Notes under the pieces: generated by a model
Told to the model about the DNA's origin: nothing
Databases searched by the model: none
What the model saw: the letters and a program-made list of their open reading frames with translations, nothing else
Assembly (NCBI RefSeq): GCF_037975245.1
Contig: NC_092578.1
Location: forward strand, 6,971,501-7,035,500
DNA from: Apostichopus japonicus
Taxonomy: Eukaryota; Echinodermata; Holothuroidea; Aspidochirotida; Stichopodidae
Length of the DNA: 64,000 nucleotides
Reading direction: 5' to 3'
Program-made: the position numbers and the translations under genes
Shown: positions 1 through 43,600 of the stretch, one piece after another
Numbering within the stretch: the stretch's first letter is position 1
Layout: every line of letters starts with the position of its first letter

Positions 1-723
1 TGACTGAAGAAGACAAGGCACATCAAGCGGATGTGGATGACTAGCCTATAGCTCCTTCTTAGACAAAACAAAGAGTAACATCAATACTTATCCCCTTATG
101 AAAGATACATTAACTAATTTGATATTTCAAAGCTTCATCATACCTGTCGAGAGATCAGATCTTTGAATTTCTTCATTTTGGTGGCATAGTCTCTCAGTAA
201 CCATCCATGTACGTACCAAAGGTTGTACAATTTTTGTACGTAAGGATTTTGTATACTGCACATTCATGTACGACTCCAAAGATCATTACCGCCCTCTGCT
301 AAGGGGAGGGTTAATAACATTGGGATAATGACGTTGATTAGACAATACTGGCCGGAGTAAAGTGAAAATCATTTCGTGTGTCACGGGGATGGAGCGCTGA
401 TAAAGGGGGCACTTGGTGAGAGGGAGGGGTATTATAAGGAACGTTATTGTTCGTCAAAAAAAGCTGAGCTTTCACTTAAAACTGTCCCAAACAACGATCA
501 AAGTCGGAAAATTTCGGAATATGAATACATCTTGGACAGAAAACTTTCTGCATTCGACAAAAATTGTTCTAATTTATAAGTATGAATAATGAAACAGTCG
601 CATGGTTTTAGGTACTATACGTAGATCTCTCAGTTGACCATGATATAAACTTCTCCTCATGTGGCCTTTCCAGAAAACAAATATGAGAGTGGCAGCATGG
701 CGCACACACGCGCGCGATACAAC

Positions 724-2337
724 AAAAAACCCATACCGTACGTGCACCACACATGTATTCTAGATCGAAAGTAACGGATACTTGAATGTAGATAATCATT
801 GGAACCGGCTATAATTGACGGTATTTAAATTTTCCTTCTGAAAAAAATCGTAAAGAGATGCGATACAGCTTTTGAAGCAAAGGGTTAACCCCATACCCCA
901 TCGAAATGAAACGGAACGAAACGATGTGAACCAAATATTCTTCTTGAAATGTTTTTGGAGTGCTAACCTGAAGGCTTTATTGGGGTCGGTGCTTGAATTA
1001 ACTGTCGGGCGAGGGGGGGGGGGGGGAGGAGGGTTATTTAGGAGTGAAATACTCTAGACCTGTCATCCATTATGATGAAGTGTGGTGGAGTCCGTGAATT
1101 TTTCATATCAGGTTGAAAATAGCAGTTTTTTTTCGTTTGATGAAACAACTTCATTCCCCACGGTCACGTTGAACTAGCAGGATCTTTATCTTCCTCAATA
1201 TGCCTAATAGAGAACTTTAAAACCTCCAAGCTGGAAGTAACTTACCGATTCCTGTCAATCGAATGCGCCTTCATCGCCCCCCCCCCCCCACACCTCCCTC
1301 ACTCTCCGCTTTGTTATATAGGCTTAGTACTATCCCTAATAAGGCCTACACCCTCATAAACATAAACAAATCAGCTTTTGCTATCGCTGCAGTTATATAA
1401 TTCTACCGTAAATTCTACAATAAATTCATACACAATATATGGAATACATCCCATGTCCCAAAATGCATCATAATATCAGTCTGCTTTGTCAGTTCCCGTC
1501 TATGTAGTAACGGTTGCTAAGGAAAAAACCCAAAAAAAAAACCCATACCGTACGTGCACCACACATGTATTCTAGATCGAAAGTAACGGATACTTGAATG
1601 TAGATAATCATTGGAACCGGCTATAATTGACGGTATTTAAATTTTCCTTCTGAAAAAAATCGTAAAGAGATGCGATACAGCTTTTGAAGCAAAGGGTTAA
1701 CCCCATACCCCATCGAAATGAAACGGAACGAAACGATGTGAACCAAATATTCTTCTTGAAATGTTTTTGGAATGCTAACCTGAAGGCTTTATTGGGGTCG
1801 GTGCTTGAATTAACTGTCGGGCGAGGGGGGGGGGGGGGAGGAGGGTTATTTAGGAGTGAAATACTCTAGACCTGTCATCCATTATGATGAAGTGTGGTGG
1901 AGTCCGTGAATTTTTCATATCAGGTTGAAAATAGCAGTTTTTTTCGTTTGATGAAACAACTTCATTCCCCACGGTCACGTTGAACTAGCAGGATCTTTAT
2001 CTTCCTCAATATGCCTAATAGAGAACTTTAAAACCTCCAAGCTGGAAGTAACTTACCGATTCCTGTCAATCGAATGCGCCTTCATCGCCCCCCCCCCCCC
2101 CACACCTCCCTCACTCTCCGCTTTGTTATATAGGCTTAGTACTATCCCTAATAAGGCCTACACCCTCATAAACATAAACAAATCAGCTTTTGCTATCGCT
2201 GCAGTTATATAATTCTACCGTAAATTCTACAATAAATTCATACACAATATATGGAATACATCCCATGTCCCAAAATGCATCATAATATCAGTCTGCTTTG
2301 TCAGTTCCCGTCTATGTAGTAACGGTTGCTAAGGAAA
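724..2337. repeat. 812-bp tandem duplication, two near-identical copies
   Basis: Copy 1 is about 724-1535 and copy 2 about 1536-2337. Landmarks recur at a constant offset of 812 bases; for example CCATACCGTACGTGC starts at 731 and again at 1543. Differences are few: a G/A change (TTTTGGAGTGC against TTTTGGAATGC), and lengths of G, C and T homopolymers. The junction carries extra A-rich sequence (CAAAAAAAAAACCC). The short open frames within (872-1057 and 1684-1869) are the same frame duplicated and look non-coding. Either a very recent duplication or an assembly artefact. Confidence 0.95.
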
Positions 2338-2882
2338 AGGAAAACGTCCCACTCATGTTTGTTATTACAGTATACATGCCACCTTTCTGTTATCGGCCGC
2401 GGATGATTGGCAAGATATATAAAATACGCTCTCGATATCAGTGCACCTGCTATAACGAGAATACAAGATGTTATTTCAATGCTCATATACTAGGCCTAAT
2501 TAAACCGGCTGATTTCTGTAAAGAAACAAAGAAATTATTGACCACATGACTGGTTTGATGATCCCTACGACACGTTTAAATTGTCTGTGATCGAGGGTTC
2601 TTATCGCTATATTAACCATTTGCTTTTTCCGGTAATGGCATCTTTCACGAAAGTATAATGTCGAAATATATATATAGCGTTAACCTCGTGGGCTATAGTA
2701 TATCGGGCTATATAGATATGCATTATGTGGTATACCTTTATGTATATAAATCAGCATGTATTGCCCGTGAGTCTGATTTCACACGACAAGTCAACCTATC
2801 GTATTTAAATGTTTAAATGACTTGCATCCTGTTAGATATTATACGTGAAGAGTATAGTGCCAATCAATTCCCTTGTGTGCGT

Positions 2883-2951
<69 letters not shown>

Positions 2952-5900
2952 TCCATATCATCAATTCAAGCATCATGCCATTTGTCTATTAGATACGACA
3001 GTGTGATATTTCATATACCTTAAAACAAAGACAAAAGCTGATTAATCACCAAATCGTAATTTTATACCAGTTTACATATTGTATGGGCCCTGTTACAATA
3101 TATATATATATCAGGAAATGATACGACTGCTTCACTATAGTCAGCCCTACAACAACATCAGGAAGTTATGACGATGACATGATAAAGACTTTCTTCTAAA
3201 GGGAAGAAACACGAGAAAGCCGCTAAAAGCTGTTATGAACTGAGTTTCGCTTTTCAAGTGTATACCATCACCTTCAAGTTTTCCCTCATCTTCTTCGCTC
3301 TGTGTGTGGAATCGTTGAACCCGGCAGGAAGTTAGTACTGTTATTACAGTGTATATATATGCAGCTATATAGGGCATTTTGATATCCAAGCCTTCGGTTA
3401 TATATATGTATATAATGTGCGTCAAAGTAAAAAAGCTGATATGATCTCATTTCGGTTTCATTAGAATATCCGGATACACTTAATTTCAATTTGTTTGGAT
3501 AAATCTCTTCATATTTTGGAACATAAAGATATTATTCCACTTGGATTCATCAGAAGTTTTATTTTACGAAAATTCGGTAAGTAATTTTCTGATGGTTTTA
3601 TTTGTCTATAAGTTGTTGTTGGGGTCTTTCTTTCGTCTGTTTTGTTTTAAAAAAAAAGCACTATAGAATATTGAAGCCACTTTTAGACAACTTAAAATAT
3701 GGTATGAATATTGTTTTCTTAGGTAGTTCGTCAAATTATGTAAGGCATCTCGAATTTGATATATATATTTTAAGTATCACATGGGTTTTACATATATAAG
3801 AAAGCATTAGTATAAATTTGCGAATTTACGAATTAATACGATTACAAGGCTTTTGTTTCGAGTATATGGTATCAGGAATGTTTAGCCTATAGTTTGCGGG
3901 AGAGGTGAGGGACATACCAGTTGGCTAATGGCGGATCCGTCCTGGGGAGGGGTCCAAAGGGAAGGGTGTCCTCGTCCTCTCAGAAGTGTTGGTTTAGGTA
4001 TAGGGGTGCTCAGGTGCAAATAAAAATTGCTATTAATAACAATATTTAAACTTCCACCATTTTATTTACACTTGTGTAGTAGTACATATTTAAATGTTGC
4101 CAGTAGTAGGTTATAAACGAAATGTTTGTGTTCTAAAACTGGATGAAAGTCTGAAAAACAATGGAGGGAGGGGAAGGGGGGAGGGAGGGGAAACGTGTTA
4201 CAATGATGTCCCACTGCTGAGAATAATTAATAACCGAAGCAGATAAACTCCAGAGAGTTTGAGCATGCTCATTGCACCGTTATCTGTACAATAAAATAAT
4301 CGCTATAGTGTGCATACTGATGTACCAGCATCGTTACAGAAACGTGTTGCGTTCGGTCAAAGGTAAAATTGTAGCATATCACGTTAAAAAAAGCGATCAT
4401 GTGTCCCCTTTTCAGAGTAAGTTCTTGTGTGATGGTTTATACCTTCCAAGACATTCAGGAGTATTCAATTTGGAAAAATAGTAAATTATCTTAAAGTTAA
4501 CAAACGGTTGATTTCCGTAAAATAATATACCTATTTATTATTTAACATACTTAACATTAGTGACCATTACTAGAATTTTCCCCATATTTTCGAACAATAT
4601 ATCGGTTTGGTCTTTGGCCTACCTTTCACTCCCTGGGATAAGGGAGGTAGATGTATGGAATTCTATAGTAAATGGTGATAGGGATAGAATATAACACCAC
4701 ATTTCTAACCCAATAATTTGTGTTATAATCAATAAATGTTGATATTTTATTAATTCAAAGTTGTTCCTTTGATAAAGGCTAAGCGAATCGTCAAAGAACA
4801 AAGTTTACGGCCTATAGGCGTAGTAAGAAATGTCAATGATGATAGTAGTACAGATGTTTGTCCTTGGGTGAAGTTAAAAACAAACTTGAATATCGCAAAA
4901 CTCATCCATAAAGGAAACTCTACGTGAACTCTATAGGGCTTATATAGGATACTATACGTTAAAAGGTCAACGATAGAACGTTGTATATACCCATCAGGAA
5001 GGCTACAAATTAAGCCATGTCTTTCATGATATGCAGTTATGACTTAAACCTCCGGTAATTGAAATCGGGACAGCATACTAAATATTAATAAGCTACCATG
5101 GTTTCTACCCGTTCTCACGATATACCTACCCAGCAGCAAACAGCACGATATCTTTTTGAAAACATTCATGCAGCCTTTGATTTAGTTATACATAACTTAG
5201 TCCTATCTGCGTTTACCTAATATGTTTATATGAATTATCTAGTGGTTGAATACTGTTGAGCATGTATCTAGGCCTGTGGGTGTATATATATTCCATATTT
5301 TCTGTATACTCAATAAATGCAAGTTAAAATAGTATGTTTTAGAGCGAAACAATGATTGTTCTAAGTTATGGAGAATTACCGCCATGGTTACTTATGGTCG
5401 AAGTACCTGGCACCAGAAAGGTGGATATAGAACATATCTGTTTTTTTCCTTTACATGTCATTCCATTCATTAAAAGAAAGTGTTTTAACTACTTCCAAAA
5501 ACAAACACCTAGAGCCATGATCCATTCTGATTTGTATATTGTTTCCCTAAAATATATCTAGTGTTTGTAGCCTAGTATGATCTTTCACCGTTGACGCTAT
5601 CTGGTCATCAACAACAAAGGCGCAATATCCCACGACTAACGTGAATTTCAACGCATATAGGCGTACGGGACCGTCCAGATTTTGAAATGTTCCCACGAAA
5701 TTTCGAAACTTACCACACGAGCCGCATGAAACATGTTGGTGCCGGTTGCGAATATATGCTATTATTGAAATTGTCAGTTGTAAGCAGTGGCGTACCTAAG
5801 ATAGTTGGCATCCAGGGCGGATCCTTTCTTCGACACCCCGTGCAGGGGATGCCGTCCCGAGGGAGGGGTCCTTACATGAACAGAAATTTCTCAAAGTGGA

Positions 5901-7043
5901 ATGGGACACCCAAACGATTTGGGCAAGCATTGGGAACGATTCGGGCAGGAATCGGGAACAATTCGGGCAAGAATAGGGAATGATTCGGGCACTCGGAATC
6001 AGGAACTTATCTTACAAATAAGCGTCACATTTAACTGCTCGCAGCCTCATGCCTTTCAAGTCAAAGGTTATTAGTTTTCAATTCCTGAAATCTGGCAAAT
6101 CGGTAATGTTGACTTTCCATGGGCGGGAATACATGCAATACATGGGTGCATGGGTCACCCAAGTTCTACTTATCATTTCCTGTAGTGTTACTCGTATATC
6201 AGTAAGTGATATGAGTATGCCTAGCAACGAGCTTCGTTATACTAAACAAAGAGTTATACACTGGATTCACGATGGCACGGCTTTGAATCCATGCATTACA
6301 AGTATATATCAACATACGATGGAACGTTTCCTGTTAAACGGTTTCGAAGGATTTGAAGTAGGCCTATTCATGCACGGATGTGTTATTTCAGGAATAAAAA
6401 ACAACAGTGTTTGCGATGCCTAAACATATTCATAGTGTAGATAGTGTAGTAAGCAATACATGTTTATATAGGTACATGAACTTGTGCACACCAAAATGAG
6501 AAGGATTATTTATTGACTAATGCGGTGACATATCAAGGAAGGTACCTGCAGGAATCAGTTATCATGTTGACAACGTTTAAGTCTGTTTAGTGACATTGTA
6601 TAACCAGAAAGCCAGTTAGGTTTATGATTCCTGGCCATTCAATTTGCTCAAACTTCAAAATAACTATCAGACTAATGTAGAGCAAGTGAGTTAAATTTGT
6701 CCAAGAATTAAGTGAGAGCCAGAAAAGATCAGAGATTTAGCTCTTATTTGTAGCACTCCCTTATTCCTGGATGATTGCATGTTTTGTTGAAGTCCTATTT
6801 ATATAGAGAGGCCCGTCACAAAACTAAACTCTGTTCACAAACAGAAAGTCATACCATTGGAGAATTCACAGATTAATTGTAGCTTTAATTTTTGAGTTAC
6901 AGTGTTTGACAGGTTTTCACACTTTCACAATGTTCTCAGCTTAAAATTGTTAGAAGTATTAAACCTATGTTTGAACTTCCTTCACACCGACGTTATACCT
7001 TCGGTAATGGCTATCTGTGAAAATAAGGACTCGGTATTGGTAT
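2338..7043. other. intergenic stretch with no recognised gene
   Basis: I see no exon-like block with splice sites and no recognisable protein in either strand. The longest open frame, 6049-6423 on +, has no recognisable domain and no family pattern. Contents are a (TA)n run near 2886-2942, a G-rich tract near 4160-4195, and short remnants of repeats with GGCGGATCC-type ends near 3930-3960 and 5780-5870. Confidence 0.6.
2886..2942. repeat. (TA)n microsatellite
   Basis: An uninterrupted TA dinucleotide run. Open frames reading Tyr-Ile repeats across it are artefacts. Confidence 0.95.
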
Positions 7044-8995
7044 CAGGCGCGTATCCAGGATTTTTTAACCCGGGGGAGCGTATTACTATCTAAGCGGAGC
7101 GCCACCATCGGCTGGCGCGCAGCGTACAAGAAAATTTGTGGGTTTTACACCCCCCAGATCACCGGAAATGGCACTTCTCGGGCTTGAAAATGACCAACCA
7201 AATGTACACTTTTGCGTGTGAACCAAGTATTTCCCAATAGTTTTTTTCTTCCATCCATAACGTTTTGAAGATTTTCACCAGTCACACATCATGTTCGACC
7301 TCATCGCATCTCCCGTGGGTCATTGCTTTTGTAGGTGATTCTACGTCGCGGCCCACAATACCCGACAGCCCCACTTTTGAAGGTTTTAAGCCCATTATTT
7401 GTTCAGAATTTGAAAATTCACATTTCTTGTGAATAAACTCACTTGAAAATATACCCATAATGTTACAAACAATGTCATCTTAGGACAACCTATATAGATA
7501 AACCTCCTTCAACCCCTAACAGACCGGTCAAAATTACACGAGTAGAGGGAACTCAGGGAAGTATGATGAAGAAGGTTGCTTAGGAACTTTTCGAAAATTC
7601 AGACACAGTTAATTGATTGGTTTACAAATATTAAACCCTCTTATAACGGCTATTATAAAACTTGGTTGAAGGAAATGGAAAAATAGCAGATATTTCCGAA
7701 ACCGAACACTACACACATAGGCGTAGGAGGCGGGGGGCTCCTACTGATAGAAAAATAAATTGCAATGATGTAGCTAAAGGAAAGGAATAGTTTAAAAAAT
7801 ATCTCCTTGATAATTAAAATAAAGTTCTAAGCTTGGCCGACTAATTCGCCATTACTAATGTAAAAGAGAATTTGACATAATTGGACCTAATAATGCTTTT
7901 TCTCCATCTACATAATACATTCCAATTGTTTACATTAGCATCCCGCGGTATACTGCGCAATTTCCACGGACCGTACGGTACACGATGGCATGCAACGTAA
8001 TAACCGATGCTTGCTGATATGATATTGACACCAACACGTTAAACGCGCGCGAAAAATTCAGGTTATATTTTTCGGGCAAGTCGTTACAGCCCCAAAATCA
8101 AATTGGGTTCTTATGACTACACACATCGACAGTTTTGAGGCTGTTCATCCTGGAACCGCCATTTTCATGCTCACTGATATGATGTGATATCTGCTGTTTG
8201 CTTTACAAATTCGAACAGGCGCGTAGCGAATGATTTGCCAAGGGAGGGGCGAAGCCTGTAGGCAAACTATCTAAGCGTAGCGCCACCACAAGTTGGCGCG
8301 AAGTGTACAAGAACATTTTGGCCGAAAATGCACACCAGATCGCTGAAAATGACACTTACCATGCCTTGTAAGTTGCATCTAAGCATTTTCTATTTCGAAT
8401 TTACTAGCGATATCATAACAAAAATATCCTCAGGGGTGGGGGCGGTCGCCCCATTCCCGAAATGCGTCATGTTCCCTGACGACTCGGTCGAGTTCGAGAC
8501 CAGCCACAGTTGGTTTCATAGCACAATTGTTTAAGGCGTCCATACACACATACGCGTTATGATAGACCATATATAGTATATATATATATATAGATACATT
8601 AGTGAAAGAGGAAAAGTGGAAACGTCAAAAATGGAGTTGTAGGTGTAAGGGGTGGGGTGAGGCGCACGCCCCAATTGAAATCCTCGATCCGTCACTGGCT
8701 ACCCGGCCATGTGTATTTAATAGGAATCAGCGCTGTAATGATGTCACTGTTCCCCTTTCTCTTCCCGGTGTCTTAGCGTTTATCTTCCACTCCCTACTTT
8801 TCTCCTTTTTATCTCCTTCTTCTTTTTCTTTTCCCTTCCTTCCTCTCCTCCTCCTCTTTATTTCCCCTCTTTTTTCCTTTTTTCCCCTTTTTTTTCCTTT
8901 TTCCCCCTCTTTTTTCCTTTTTTCTTCTTTTTTTTCTCTCCTCTTTTTCTTACCCGGGGGGCGCGAGCCCCCAACGCCCCCTGGATACGCGCCTG
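7044..8995 (+). mobile_element. ~1.95-kb non-autonomous DNA transposon, CAGGCGCG family
   Basis: The left end reads CAGGCGCGTATCCAGG and the right end CCTGGATACGCGCCTG, a 16-bp perfect terminal inverted repeat. GGTAT sits immediately outside both ends (7039-7043 and 8996-9000), suggesting a 5-bp target duplication. The interior shares blocks with the element at 17912-19355: the TATCTAAGCGGAGCGCCACC motif, a repeated TTGGCGCG...CGTACAAGAA module, a pyrimidine tract at about 8745-8950 and the final TTACCCGGGGG. This copy has about 500 bp extra (about 7390-7895) relative to the other. No transposase frame is visible. CAGG ends resemble hAT elements, but a 5-bp duplication is shorter than the usual 8 bp, so the superfamily is not settled. 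Confidence 0.85.
8745..8950. repeat. pyrimidine-rich (CTTT/CCTT) tract inside the 7-kb element
   Basis: The + strand is almost wholly C and T for about 200 bases. Open frames here (Phe/Ser/Leu-rich on +, Lys/Arg/Glu-rich on -) are compositional and not genes. A matching tract occurs in the second copy at about 19140-19310. Confidence 0.85.
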
Positions 8996-9828
8996 GGTAT
9001 TCAGTTTCCAATAGTTATAATAGTTCCGTTATTATATAATAAAATGTCCCTCTGTGAACCAGGAATAAATCTTTTTGACAATAGGTGCAGATGGCGGCCG
9101 ATATACTTGTCCTGGTCAATTACATTGGACAAGATAAGCCAGCTCAGGGCAAAAGAGATTCACCAAAATTAAAAGAGGATATTGAAATTAATACGCTTCC
9201 TACGTTGGCCAACGCATAGTTGTAGATATGGTTTATCCATATCTACAGATATGAAAGCCGAACTGAATGGGTTTGCCATCGCTTGAGCAAAATAGTCTTT
9301 AAATAAGTTGGTTGTACTTCATGTGTAGTTACCAATTCCTGTTGTACATTCATTTTACTACTAGTAATGCACTCCGGTTGCGTTTCATATATAGCCAAAA
9401 ACCCACTTCTTACCACAGATTCATGCATTCATTCTACTACCAGAGAACTATGGTACTCTACACTGTCTCTTATCATCCGATTAAAGATGGGCGATTAGCT
9501 GATACCGTAATCATCCTGAAGAATTAGTAACAGCGTCAGCCCTGTTTCTTCCATGCAAAGCAAAAAAAAAGAGGTTCTTAATAGGCGTTCCACTGGCCAG
9601 ATAATTTTCAACTCTTCCCACTCCCCCACCCCTTCCCATAAAAATAAATCGGCCCACTATATTCCGCTAATCGAATATGCGACTCTTTAAGCGCTTACCC
9701 TGCATGTTGCCCGACCTAGGGTTAAAGTATAGGTTAAAATATATAAAGTATAGGCTATATAGCCTATATATATAGCCTATATATAACCTATATATAGGCT
9801 ATATATATAACCTATATATAGCCTATAT

Positions 9829-9860
<32 letters not shown>

Positions 9861-10291
9861 GGCTATGTGTGTGTGTGTAAGTATATGTATATGTATATAA
9901 CCATCTATACATTCTGTTTATATATTCTTTTCCTCCATTAAAGAGTTCATTTCCTGTCTATCTTTGGTTTCATTTGAAATATGAATATTGCTAATTCGTC
10001 AAAAATAATATTGTACCTATAGTAACGCGTGTTGCTTGGAGACAAAGGGACGACGGAGATAATAATTACAAGGGTTATACAAAAGGTGCGTTTAGCTGGT
10101 TAACAGCCTAGCGAGTCATAAAATTACGACGTCAGCCCTGATTGTTAAATGCAAAGTAGAATAATCTGCTTAATGTGGTAGATCGTCTGATAGAACGTGT
10201 GTTAAATGGGTATGTGAGTGTAAGGAGTGTCACGAGGGTGGTGAGCGCTGCCACTTTGAACCAAGCTTATCATTCGTTTTGTTTTTTGCAG
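8996..10291. other. upstream flank of integrin gene A
   Basis: No coding exon seen. It contains a TA-rich block of nested short palindromes at about 9730-9870. The promoter and 5' UTR exon(s) of gene A should lie here or further left, because the first coding exon is preceded by a splice acceptor. I could not identify a promoter or a UTR donor. Confidence 0.5.
9730..9870. repeat. TA-rich block of alternating AGGCTATA/TATAGCCT palindromes
   Basis: TATAGCCT and its complement AGGCTATA alternate several times, then the block grades into (TA)n and a short (GT)n. The strand could fold into several small hairpins. Confidence 0.8.
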
Positions 10292-10305
10292 GATGTTCCT
10301 TGACA

Positions 10306-40059
<29,754 letters not shown>

Positions 40060-40622
40060 CAACAATCATCAGTTCAACTTTGAATATGATCCATCAAAAT
40101 CTTGAGGGGATTGAGATATTTGAAAATATTACAAAGAATGACCCCCCGATGACCCCCTAAATGACATTTGACCTCAATTTTCTGAACACCCCTCGTAACT
40201 CTCATCCTGAGGAACGTTGTGACCAAGTTTCATATAACTGGCCATACACTGTACGAACAGGAGCAATTTGAAAATATAGGGCCGCGGCCCGGGCCACAAA
40301 AGACCCCTAGTTGATCTTTGATCTCAAATTCATGAACACCCTGAAGGTAAAACTTCCATAGTACTATCGTGACAAACCCTCAACATTGTACCATGGAATC
40401 TGTAGGAGAAGAAGCATTTTGCGTATTTCCACAAAATGGCCCATTACGGCCCACAGGTGACCTTTGACCCCAAATTTCGGACCATCTCTGATGGACATGT
40501 ACCTAATGGTCCTTGTGTCCAAGTTTCATGAAATTCCATCAAACACTGTGCGAGTGGGAGCGGTTTTACCAATTGTTGACGGATAGAGTGATAGAGTGAT
40601 AGAATGATAGAGTGATAGACGC
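40060..40622 (+). repeat. dispersed repeat with ~150-bp periodicity and TGACCTTTGACC motifs
   Basis: Three diverged units start near 40163, 40313 and 40457 with GACATTTGACCTCAA, GATCTTTGATCTCAA and GACCTTTGACCCCAA. Each is followed by AAC/CCAT and, further on, a CAAGTTTCAT...CCATC or equivalent block and GAAGCA/GGAGC. It ends in about four 10-bp units of AGAGTGATAG (40585-40618) and GACGCCGC. This style of repeat is common in marine invertebrate genomes, by my recollection. No protein. Confidence 0.7.
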
Positions 40623-43600
40623 CGCACTGTAACAATAGCTCACACCAGCATGCTGGAATGAGCTAACAATACAGCACGAGACCAATTCCTCTAAGGAAGA
40701 AGAGGTCACATCCATTCATTATGATTGGGGCTCAACCATGGTGAACAAATTGGTTTCGAAATCAGTAACAATGTAACACCAAATCCCAGTTCCCAATTCA
40801 AAATCCAGAAGCTCGTAATCCATAAGAACACTAGATAGGTCAAGAGAATCTGGTTTCTGGTGGGTTTTTAACCGGGAACCTAATGGCGGGAACTCTACCG
40901 CTAAAAACCATCTCCGTAAATGGAACATTTCACACACAAAAAATATATAAATATATAAATAAATGTATAAATCACACGCGGTGACATAATCCATCTCGAC
41001 CAATGGGATGAAAAGGAGCCGTAATTATCCTCAACGATTAATGAAAATAATCATCAACAAAGTAAGGCTAGGCTACATACATCTGCTATTAGAGAGTGTG
41101 TTAGGTTAAAACCGAAAGCGTTGACATTTGTTTAGAAAGTAAACATGTTTCTGCACGGTTGTAAGCAGCTCCTCTGACGTTAGCTCAACAAACTAAAAGA
41201 CTTATTCCTATACATAAGGATATTTTAATTCAGTTTTGTTTCGATCACGTATCATTTAAACAACAGCAGTTTATAGGAACAGGAAATAACAGGAAATAAT
41301 GTCAGAATGAATCATTGTAGACTTGACCAGTAGGTCACTTCCTGGTTGAATACATGAGTTAGAAAGATGGACACACGAAAGAAAAACACACCCACATGTC
41401 AAGAAAGAAAGCATTTGTTTTTTCAATAAACATTTTAGAAATAAATACAAAGTTAAGTTTGATGTCTTAAAGAAATAAACGAAAGTTTGACTTTCAAGAA
41501 ATGCAAATGCCGGTACTGAAAGAGGATGTACAACACAATTACGATAACATGTACACTGTTTTAGCCTGCCTAGTAGTATTGTTACCTCTCGGCTATACAA
41601 TGTATTAAATGTAAGGTATAGAGCAAGTTAAGGTAATTGTCGATGACTAAAGAGTTTCGTGTATGTGTTCTTCAAACAAACAAAACAATTCAATAATTTT
41701 ATGGTTTCATAAAATTTCAGTCTATAAACACTATAAAGACACTTAATTTATAGCCTAGCATATAGAAATCGAAGTGATGTGACTAGCTAGCAGGCTCCTG
41801 AAACCATTTGTACTATACTAATCATAACCCTGGATAATTAATCAAGTACCAATTGTACACACTACAGTTATCTTATTCCTCTTACATTGTCTGAAATATC
41901 TAGATGGAATGCCAACATGTTACTCCATACACGAGGATCAATGTAAGAACCTTACTGTGAAAACCCAAATGGAACATAATTTGACACGCCTGGTACTTTA
42001 AAACGTTCCAATTCCACCCCCCCCCCCCCCCAAACAGGTTTGTAATTACGGAGTTTTCTGCCTATCAGATTTCGCGTGAAGTCAAATGAGTTTAATGTGT
42101 GCCCATAATATGGGTCAATGAACACTCCAAGAAGGGATCTTCCAGACATGCATTGCTGCATTCACCCTATATGGTAGCATACGCCCATTAAAAGCCCCAT
42201 TGACTTACACACCAAATCACAAAAGTAATGTGGTCTCTAAGTCTAGATAGAAGTTTTCACTAGCTAAACGCTACCCATCACCGGATAGCTGACAAGTTGG
42301 CCTTTCATGGCACCATCAATTTTCCGTACCATGACCATGTAGATTTTTTGCTATCCGAGCCGGAAGTTTTCGTCACTTGTAAACAAACCTCTTCACTCAG
42401 TGGTAAACAAATTTCCTACGCTGCTCCCGGGAGGCCTAAAGGGGTCTAAAATTGCCTCAATTGACCCAATTTTCTCACCACATGTACTTCCATTCATGCT
42501 CTTCAACATGCAAGCCACAAAAAGCTAGATTATGATTGATAACAGGTCACAAAAGATGTTCTCCCGCTGCTTTTTGGCACTTTTCCTGAGAAAGGAGAAC
42601 AATCGAGCGGATTGATATGGACTCCAATAGGAGTATGCCACCATATAGATCTAACGTACGGCGACACTAAAACCAAAAACCAACAATTATATAAACCTGT
42701 CTGGTTTTGGTGCTCACTAAAATAAGACTGAATAAGGCTGTTGGTCTTAACTTGGAAAAGAAGTAAAAAAAAAGTTTTTTTTTCAATTGGACGTTAAGCT
42801 GAAGTGTATACATTTACAGAAGTGAATAAATGACTTGCTGCCATATGGGACTACAACAAAGGCTGTGCCTCACGGTTTTCTTTTTACAATTTGTGCAGGC
42901 ATCCTTTTTTTTCAAGTCCTAAATAGGCTGATTGAGAGTTCCGTTATACGATGTAAACGTACCGACTTTCAACTTTAACTGGGTAACATGACATTATTTG
43001 CAGGCCTGACGAGGTAGGATCGAAGCCCGTATTAAACATGAAGATTGCTATAAGGGTCCACAGTGAAATTATTATTCTCGGGGCCCGACCGTGTACGCCC
43101 TGCGACACCATACCATATTTGTACATATATAAGAAAGAACTCTGTAGAAACTTAATTCATGTACAGCTTTATTGAGTTACAAAATGTTCACATAAGAATA
43201 TTTAATAGTTATGATAATAATACAAAAATAGATCAACTAGGAACTGTATAATTATTCGCTAACGCTACACACACCTCCATGTTAATGTAAGAATTAAAAT
43301 TGGTTATGTTAACTTTTATTGTCAAACTAGTAATTTGAATAAGATTGAAAAATTCACTATTGTCTTGTCTTAACATGTAATCTAATTCGAATTAACGCGA
43401 ATTTCTAAGTAATCAACCCTTTTTTTTTTATCCGTAAGAGAATCCTTGCTAAATCCGTTCAGTCCAACTGCCTTAAACCACTCAAATGAATTTGTCATGA
43501 CCCAAAAGCAAATTTCTAAAAGAGTTCTGTGTTTTCTTCATAAACCATGTTTATTGCTCATTGACAAATCTTACAAATCTATTAGACTAAGTCCTTTTTT

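Noticed and set aside
6049-6423. 124-codon open frame as a possible gene
   Set aside because: No recognisable motif, no splice context and no conserved pattern. This length is expected by chance in this much sequence.
8602-9039. Phe/Ser/Leu-rich and Lys/Arg/Glu-rich frames (also at 18996-19486)
   Set aside because: Produced by the pyrimidine-rich tract of a transposon; the same composition appears in both copies.
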